From positions 2,057,103 to 2,070,690 of the forward strand of contig FN649732.1 of the NCBI GenBank assembly GCA_000310025.1: DNA of 13,588 nucleotides, given 5' to 3'. Positions 8,314 to 13,588 of the stretch are shown piece after piece. Below the pieces are notes generated by a model. That model saw only the letters and a program-made list of their open reading frames with translations, made no database searches and was not told the DNA's origin. The stretch comes from Ectocarpus siliculosus. Its lineage: Eukaryota > Sar > Phaeophyceae > Ectocarpales > Ectocarpaceae. Numbering within the stretch: position 1 is the first letter of the stretch; the number at the start of each line of letters is the position of its first letter. A program made the position numbers and the translations under genes.

Positions 8314-10716
8314 TGGAAAACACGACATGCAACTGCCACAACAAGACACACAACATCCGCACAAAGAAGTCGTGCGTCTCTGTCTACCGGTGGTCCGCGA
8401 AAGCAAGAATACAGCTCCGGCCACTACGCTGCAGATTTGCTACGCCCCGCTATTGGTGTTTCCAATGCCGACGGGCGTCGCCGCAACTGTATTCCTTGAC
8501 GACTTAGTGTATCGGCGATTGTATGCATATTTGCACAGTATGCAGATGGACGGCTTCATTCACGGTCCGGTTTGCCGTTATTTCCTATCGTCCGTGCCGT
8601 GTCGCTCATGTGACCAACGATCCTCTCGGACAATCATTTTTCCAAAACTTTGGAAAGCGAGTTGGCGGACCGAGCGAACGTTAACGTTTGCATACAAGTA
8701 CAGCAGGCTTCTTGGTGCAGGCCGTTGGCGTGTATTGTGGTCACTTTCCCTGTCCCAAGAGCGACACATGAGAGTCGGATGAACGAGAGATTTGATTGAT
8801 GATGCTGTCACAAACGTCGCAAAGGTGATCGATGATTGTCTATGATGTAGACGGACCTTGTCACAGCTGCTGTGGTGTGCTAATGAGATCATTTGTGAGC
8901 ATTGTTTGCCTAGCCTACACCGTCGAAGGAGATGGAGACGAAACCCAAGGGGTCGAGAGCGCGATGAGGTGGTGCAACTGTGGACTGTGTGCGAACTGGC
9001 ACGCAGCAGAGAGGCGCAGGCAGGCAGGTGCGGGTGACGGAGAAAATATAGAAAAATCGGGAGCTCCGTAATTACTGTGGGAGGGTGGACGGGGCCCCGT
9101 GGTTAACAGGCCGAGAAACACACACAGACACAGCGAGAGAGCCGGGGTTTGCCCTCTCTTGCGATTGTAGGAGAGCTATCGCATTGGTCCGCCCAGCCCC
9201 TTAGAAGTTGGTCTCTCTCCGGAAGGTGCAGCGTAAGCAGGGAGAGCACGCCGCCGCACCGAGGATCAAAAGGTTGGCGCAGTTTCTCTCGTGGAGTTAG
9301 GAAAAACGCTGCTGGTGCTTTTTCCCGGCTCTTTTGGTGCGGAAAAATTTGGTCTGGAACGGCCGCCTGCGCGGCAGGCGGGAGGCGTTCGGTTGATCGA
9401 CAGAGTCAAAAAATGCAGGATGGATCTCGCGGCGGAGGCATCAGGTCAGCGATGGTGACGCCACGATTGACGCGCAACTCGGCGTCGCTGCAGAGTCTCC
9501 AGGTCAGAATGGTTTGACGCGCGACGACAATCTGTGTGTCTCAGTTTTTTTTTTGAACGTTTTGGTCTCGTGTCGAAAATCGAAAAGGTGTGTCGTCGAG
9601 AGGTGGTCTGTCTCTCTTTTTTTCGCAGAGAGACGGAAAGACAAACCTGGCCATAGGAAGGAGAGGGTTTGAAAAGGCTAGGCTAAGAGGGTGGATATGG
9701 TGCTTGGGAACTGTCGGGACGTCGGGAAGTTGTCGGTGATCCATGCATTTCAAGGTGCTTTTCTCTCGCATCCGACTCATACCATCACGCACAACATCGA
9801 CAACCCAGCAGCTGGATCAGTAACAACCAGCCCAGACTACAACAATTCCTCTCTTTTTTTTTTGAAACTGGGTGTGCCCATGGCGTATGTAATCTGCCCG
9901 TGTCACAAAGGAACGAAATATGGCCTGTTGTTTGTGTGGGACATGCGTGGGAGGTTTTCCCGCGTCCTCTAAGACCCTAAGAGTGTATACCCCATTGCAG
10001 CCGAAGCTGCCGCACGGGCGTGACGTCGGCGTTGGCATGACTTGTTTGCCCTCTCATCTTGCCAAGTTGCTGTTGGTGTGTTGTAGCGCTTTGCTACCAG
10101 AGACAGCGGTTCGTAGTCGGATTATCTATGCTACACGTGTCTGTCTTCGCGAAAAGTCTCACACAAAGAACGAGAGCAGCACACGTCATGTTTTTGTGAC
10201 GGGGGCGGGCGGTGTTGTGGGGGCCTATGGCCACGGCCAAGTTGGCACGAACACTCTTTCACGGCGCATGTTCTATCTGCTGTACTTATCTGCATGTACA
10301 CATCTTTGTAGCGGTTTCTTTTGGAGAACGTTCCATGATCCTGCAGAGGTACTATAAGTATACATACAAACATGAAGTAAAACCACTTGGACATCCCATT
10401 TTGGAAGCACGTGCTGTGAACTGCTGAAAGTACCATGGTTGCATCGGCGGAAATATGTGCGTTAGTGTTGGTACATCGGCGCTTTCTTCTTGATGTGCTT
10501 GACTCAACGCCTGCCTACAGCGGCCAGTTGCGGGACCACTTGTGTCCTAAGCATCCAATGGTCGGTTCCACAGGTGCGTGAGGATATCTTGCGGTCTCGA
10601 TCCCGTAGATATGCATGTCTGCATGTCTGCGCTTGTATCAATGCAGGACCTGGTTGGTGCGCTTGTGGGTTCATCACCGAATTCCGGCCATCTCACATAC
10701 TATTTACATCTAGCGC
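8314..10716. other. Non-coding stretch between the two SINE copies
   Basis: No gene can be supported in these 2.4 kb. Open frames up to about 160 codons exist on both strands (for example 8288-8782 plus, which starts inside the SINE A-tail, and 9149-9517 plus). They show no recognisable domain, no conserved-looking start and no splice pattern that I could connect. Small perfect-stem hairpins lie at 9363-9381 and 9610-9634. Unknown small or lineage-specific genes cannot be excluded. Confidence 0.5.
9363..9381. repeat. GC-rich hairpin, 8-bp stem
   Basis: CCGCCTGC and GCAGGCGG are perfect complements separated by GCG. In a eukaryotic intergenic region its role is unknown, and it may be chance. 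Confidence 0.6.
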
Positions 10717-10723
10717 AATTTAT
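10717..10723. repeat. Target-site duplication (AATTTAT), left copy
   Basis: Identical to 11030-11036 on the other side of the SINE. Seven bases is short for LINE-driven insertion, and the A/T-rich tail makes the exact edge uncertain. Confidence 0.5.
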
Positions 10724-11029
10724 TTATTTTATTTTTATTTTTTTTTGTTCTTCACTTCAAAGCAGCGCTCACAGCACTTAGTGCCAACCCGTGGTCACAC
10801 AGAAGAGCCTATCTCTACCGTCCCCTCCTGCGGTACTTCGCGTTCAATTTTAATGCGAGAAGAGTTCAGCACTCTCTTCCCTCTGTGTACAGACGAACTA
10901 GCGCTATCCACTTGGCCAGGAGCGGAAGCGAGAGAAAAACTCACTTTGCAAGAAAAGCTCGCCGGGATTCGAACCCCTGACCTGACCTCGAGAAGGTTAC
11001 GAGGCTACCAACTAGACCACCGGGGCGAC
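10719..11029 (-). mobile_element. tRNA-derived SINE, copy 2 (better preserved)
   Basis: On the minus strand the element starts GTCGCCCCGGTGG. It has an A-box (TGGTCTAGTTGG) and a perfect B-box (GGTTCGAATCC). A CCTCG/CGAGG stem sits where the anticodon arm would be. The body again contains an A-box-like TGGCCAAGTGGATAGCGC, and the element ends in an A-rich tail with TAAA units. It is flanked by the 7-bp direct repeat AATTTAT (10717-10723 and 11030-11036), a plausible target-site duplication, although its A/T-rich content overlaps the tail. It is the inverse partner of 8001-8313. Its intact boxes suggest it inserted more recently and could still bind TFIIIC. The T stem pairs only partly, so it is not a functional tRNA. 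Confidence 0.85.
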
Positions 11030-11036
11030 AATTTAT
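11030..11036. repeat. Target-site duplication (AATTTAT), right copy
   Basis: Lies directly against the tRNA-like 5' end of SINE copy 2 and matches 10717-10723 exactly. Confidence 0.5.
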
Positions 11037-12014
11037 AGACCCAGGAGGAAGAATACAGCGGGTGCGTGCGAAGTTGTAGGTTGCAGCAGGGCAAACGCCT
11101 GCAGCAATTCCTTCTAAACAGCAGTGGCGCCCGTATCCAGCCGATGATATACATAATGTATGCATAGAGCCGATACTCGTCTTGCCGCTCTTCGCCGAAG
11201 GTTCTCCGCCTGCTACTACGAGTACACGTCTAGCCGCGTGTCTCATACACGTGGTAGCAATGAGAACGTTCTAAAAATGGAGCAGGGGCAACCTGCTCCT
11301 GTGAATACCTTGCATCACTGATCCCACAGCGGATAGTTGGTCCACCGGAGAGTGGGCGAGCCTTTGTGGACTCATTTTTCCCATCCTCCTATCCAGCAAC
11401 TTTTGCTCAAAACTCCGACACATGCATCCCTTCGATTGAGAGACATCGTTGTCTCGAATGGGTATTGTCTGATTTTGTGTGTAGGTTTTTATTTTCTCCA
11501 TGTATTTCAAGACTCTTAAAAAATTGGTGAACTAATTGTAACTCTGTAGTATGTAGCATGCAGGGCTGGGCACTCCCCGACCCTCTTCCGCGGGACAACC
11601 CGCGTCTCCGCCGCTTCTAAATAGGGACCGGCGGGGGGCAGCTTTGTGCTGCTTTGCCCTTGCGTTCCAACTCTCGCTAGTTGTGCTTCGTCAGACCATT
11701 GGCGGTTTACCCTGCTGTTTTTCTCCCATCGGCAAAGATACATACCTTCAAAAGGTTGACACTTTTGTACCAAAACCACACAGCAAACAAGCCCGATCTG
11801 ATTGCGCCGCTCACATCAAGATCGAGCCCCCCGCTGAAAGACCCTCAGCCCGTGGCGATGCATCTCTCGCCCTCCCCTTTTTGGCAAAGAGACGATTGAC
11901 CATCGGTAGTTGTGGTAACAATGCTCCGTCCTCTTGTCAATGGTCTAACGACTACGGCATGCACGACTATGAGTACCCCCCCCCCCCCCCCTCCCTCCCT
12001 CCCTCCCCCCGAAG
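11037..12014. other. Non-coding stretch upstream of the KWTxEEE-domain exon
   Basis: No gene is supported. There is a hairpin with a perfect 8-bp stem at 11279-11299 (GGAGCAGG/CCTGCTCC). The right end is a strong pyrimidine tract: 16 C at 11976-11991, then CTCCCTCCC and more C up to 12010, ending in GAAG. This looks like the 3' end of an intron. The 5' exon(s) of the next gene should therefore lie to the left, perhaps in 11640-11960, but I could not identify them. Confidence 0.45.
11279..11299. repeat. Hairpin, 8-bp perfect stem
   Basis: GGAGCAGG and CCTGCTCC are separated by GGCAA. No U-run follows, and there is no neighbouring gene end that it would obviously serve. Confidence 0.55.
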
Positions 12015-12409
12015 GCTGCTGCGCACGCCGCAGCTTGCGCGGATGGCCTCCTCACCGCGGTGGAAACCCCTCCGTTGAACGGCGGCGGCAGCAGCGGCAG
12101 CAGCGCCGCCGGCTCCCCGGCGGGGCACGGCGGGACCGGTCCCAACATTGTCGGCGGCGGGGGGCGAGCGGGGACTCGAAGCGGCGGTAGCGTGGGCTTG
12201 GGCGGCGCGCGCGCCAAGCGAGAAGCCCAGCAGGCTTTGGCCCATCTTCAGCAGGCCGGCGGCGTTCGGAACGGTGGGGAGGGGGGGGCGGGGTCATCGG
12301 GAACCATGCTGGGAGCAATGCTTGGCGGTAGAGGGGGGCACAAGAAGCAGAAGCCCCCCGGGCTGAGGAGGGGGAAGTGGACGCCCGAGGAGGAGAAGTA
12401 CGCCAACCG
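12015..12409 (+). CDS. KWTxEEE-domain protein, N-terminal exon (5' end uncertain)
   Basis: Seen: the frame is open from 11973, after a TGA at 11970-11972. It encodes an Ala-rich start, then a Gly/Ser-rich linker (LNGGGSSGSSAAGSPAG), an Ala/Gln helix-like patch (AKREAQQALAHLQQAGG), MLGAMLGGRGG, a basic patch (HKKQKPPGLRRGK), and WTPEEEKYANR. The exon ends AACCG|GTGAGA at 12409, phase 2. Known: RGKWTxEEExYANRLI opens a domain I recall from many stramenopile proteins, followed by GLLPLxDGTTL...LNCDPMRISKKF. The second half is found in frame at 13326. Function unknown to me; the basic patch could be a nuclear localisation signal, and KWTxEEE recalls the start of Myb/SANT repeats, but that is only a resemblance. 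The start is set at the first AG after the pyrimidine tract; the CAG at 12031-12033 or the in-frame ATG at 12306 are alternatives. Confidence 0.7.
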
Positions 12410-12565
12410 GTGAGAGAGGGTCTTGTCTTCTTGTGCTCCTCGTGTCTCTTGTTAGCCCTTAGAATGGAGCGTGCTGGGGATAGGTAGATACACACCCATC
12501 TCTGGACTGCCTACGCAAAGAACAGGACTCCGAGTACGTTTTTTTATAGGCAGGGGGCACTCACA

Positions 12566-12580
12566 CCCTAACCCTAACCC
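12566..12580. repeat. Interstitial telomere-like repeat (CCCTAA)2CCC
   Basis: Two and a half CCCTAA units, followed by C-rich sequence. Too short to be a telomere; it may be a chance match or a trace of double-strand break repair. Confidence 0.6.
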
Positions 12581-12663
12581 CCACCCCAACGTAGCCAATT
12601 CTATACTTTATCCAGTATATTTGCTTGCTTAGAAAAACCTACCGCCATTTGTACACGAGGGGG

Positions 12664-12675
12664 GTACACGTGTAC
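12664..12675. repeat. Perfect 12-bp palindrome GTACACGTGTAC
   Basis: A self-complementary dodecamer with a CACGTG (E-box/G-box) core, inside the intron. It could be a bHLH/bZIP site, but a single copy in an intron is weak evidence. Confidence 0.5.
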
Positions 12676-13277
12676 GGCGGTGCTCGTCGAAATAGCAAGG
12701 TGCGGTACGATGCTTCCTTGACCTTCATGTTTTCAAGCTCGTAGCTGTGTGAGTTGTTGATGTGCTCGACTGATCGGTACCAGGCACCATCAGCCCGCGC
12801 GCTTTCCAGGGGGGGGGTCCGGGGAATCGCCTTTGTTCGTTCACCGGTACCCAGCTCTGGCTTGACGTGGTGTCGGTGTTTTTTGCTCAACAGCGGTTGT
12901 TGTTGTTCTCTCGAGACACGTTCACATCTCGTCTGGACGTTGGTTGCCCTTGACAACATCTCTTCCCTTCTTATCCTTGGTGGCTGGTTTGGCGTCGTCG
13001 GGGTGGTCAGTCTTGATCTTGGTTTCCTTTTTTTTTTTCTTGTGTGCATGAAAGAGTTGAGTTTTGCGACAGAAACAACACCCGCACGAGATGGTGGGTG
13101 TTTCCAATGTTTTGCCAACTTTTTTTTGGGCCATGCCGCGACAACAAGTGTTGGTGCGGATTGCATCACCGGTACTGATGCGTTGTGATCATGTACCTTT
13201 TCCGAGGCGGAAATTTCTGTATCCTCTTGATTTTTAACTAGGAATATTGTCTGAACGAATTTGTGATCGCCTTTCTA

Positions 13278-13297
13278 CCCCCCCCCCCCCCCCCCCC
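13278..13297. repeat. Poly(C) run, 20 nt
   Basis: Twenty consecutive C just upstream of the inferred acceptor at 13325. Its length may be unreliable in the assembly. Confidence 0.8.
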
Positions 13298-13325
13298 ACC
13301 CCCTTGGGATTGTGTCTCCCTGCAG

Positions 13326-13473
13326 GTTAATTTAAAAATTTAAGGGGGGGCTGTTGCCCCCCCCCGACGGAACCACTCTCAAAAAGTTTCCCAACATCAT
13401 GCTCAACTGCGACCCCCTGCGCATCTCGAAAAAATTTCTCCGCTCCAACTGCATCCGGAAACAGGCGAACTAA
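13326..13473 (+). pseudogene. KWTxEEE-domain gene, C-terminal exon, disrupted by in-frame stop
   Basis: Seen: after the splice the frame reads Leu-Ile-stop (TAA 13333-13335), then KFKGGLLPPPDGTTLKKF, PNIMLNCDPLRISKKF, LRSNCIRKQAN and TAA at 13471-13473. Apart from the stop this matches the family pattern LIxEFxxGLLPLxDGTTLxxFLxxxLNCDPMRISKKFxGxNCIGKQ, given from memory. The stop sits where an acidic residue (GAA/GAG) is usual. PPP for PLP/PLT, FP for FL and CIRKQ for CIGKQ are further departures, and the usual FRRR tail is missing. In the +1 frame 13457-13588 stays open (ELNDGYQANKKLGKISL...), so a small indel may also be involved. Long G and C runs nearby make base or length errors possible. 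It is a decayed copy or a misread functional gene; I favour decay only slightly. Confidence 0.65.
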
Positions 13474-13588
13474 ATGATGGCTACCAAGCCAACAAAAAAC
13501 TTGGTAAAATCTCCCTGAACCAGGATAACGGTACGCCTGCTATCCCATTATTCCCACCACCCCCCCAAGAAGCGGGGGAGGGGGGGAA
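13474..13588. other. Right edge of window, no assigned gene
   Basis: It follows the last stop of the disrupted domain gene. One plus frame (from 13457) is open to the edge and is Lys-rich, then Pro-rich. It ends in C- and G-rich runs. It may be a frameshifted C-terminus or simply 3' flank. Confidence 0.4.

Larger units (their letters stand above)
12410..13325 (+). other. Intron of the KWTxEEE-domain gene (916 bp)
   Basis: The donor is CCG|GTGAGAG. The acceptor is CTCCCTGCAG, about 25 nt after a 20-C run (13278-13297). Splicing restores CGG (Arg) and continues Leu-Ile, as the domain expects. Inside are an interstitial telomere-like CCCTAACCCTAACCC (12566-12580) and a perfect 12-bp palindrome GTACACGTGTAC (12664-12675). 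No gene is supported inside on either strand. Confidence 0.75.

Noticed and set aside
7986-8351. 121-codon minus-strand reading frame
   Set aside because: It lies almost entirely on the antisense of SINE copy 1; similar frames appear in copy 2 because of the shared sequence, not because of a gene.
8288-8782. 164-codon plus-strand reading frame after SINE copy 1
   Set aside because: Its start lies inside the SINE A-rich tail, it has no recognisable domain, and minus-strand frames overlap it. Probably chance.
9149-9517. 122-codon plus-strand reading frame
   Set aside because: Ser/Arg-rich with no motif; overlaps a GC hairpin and has no splice or start support.
11279-11299. Rho-independent terminator
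   Set aside because: The hairpin has no U-run and the context is eukaryotic.
11644-12078. 144-codon plus frame as the first exon of the KWTxEEE gene
   Set aside because: It runs through the C-tract in a different frame from the domain and ends at a TGA at 12076-12078; no clean donor joins it in frame.

Overview
The window looks like nuclear DNA of a stramenopile, most likely a brown alga (Ectocarpus-like). This is inference from four things: GC-rich intron-containing genes, long introns, a plant/protist-type nuclear S16 ribosomal protein gene, and a KWTxEEE...CDPxRISKKF domain that I know mainly from diatoms, oomycetes and brown algae. No operons, bacterial ribosome sites or prokaryotic mobile elements are present.

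Layout. (1) Positions 601-3634, minus strand: a 1,011-codon exon of a secreted right-handed beta-helix protein with chlamydial-Pmp-like GGG/GGA and FxxN repeats and a Cys-rich C-terminus. It ends at a splice donor, and the gene continues past the left edge. (2) Positions 3635-4241: a divergent spacer of about 600 bp, probably holding both promoters. (3) Positions 4242-6915, plus strand: a three-exon gene for an organellar (probably mitochondrial) ribosomal protein S16; exons 4242-4349, 5708-5836 and 6361-6915 join in phase 0. (4) Positions 6916-11970: about 5 kb with no gene I can support. It carries two inverted copies of a roughly 310-bp tRNA-derived SINE (8001-8313 plus; 10719-11029 minus), a CTG microsatellite and small hairpins. 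(5) Positions 12015-13473, plus strand: a two-exon gene for a low-complexity protein with the KWTxEEE domain. Its last exon has an in-frame TAA and a shortened C-terminus, so it is either decaying or affected by sequence errors.

The three genes show no shared pathway. The points most worth a second look are the paired SINEs (one with a 7-bp target-site duplication and both with a second A-box-like segment), the disrupted stramenopile domain gene, and the placement of 11-20 nt C-runs just upstream of inferred 3' splice sites. That last pattern also predicts the next acceptor of the beta-helix gene just outside the left edge.
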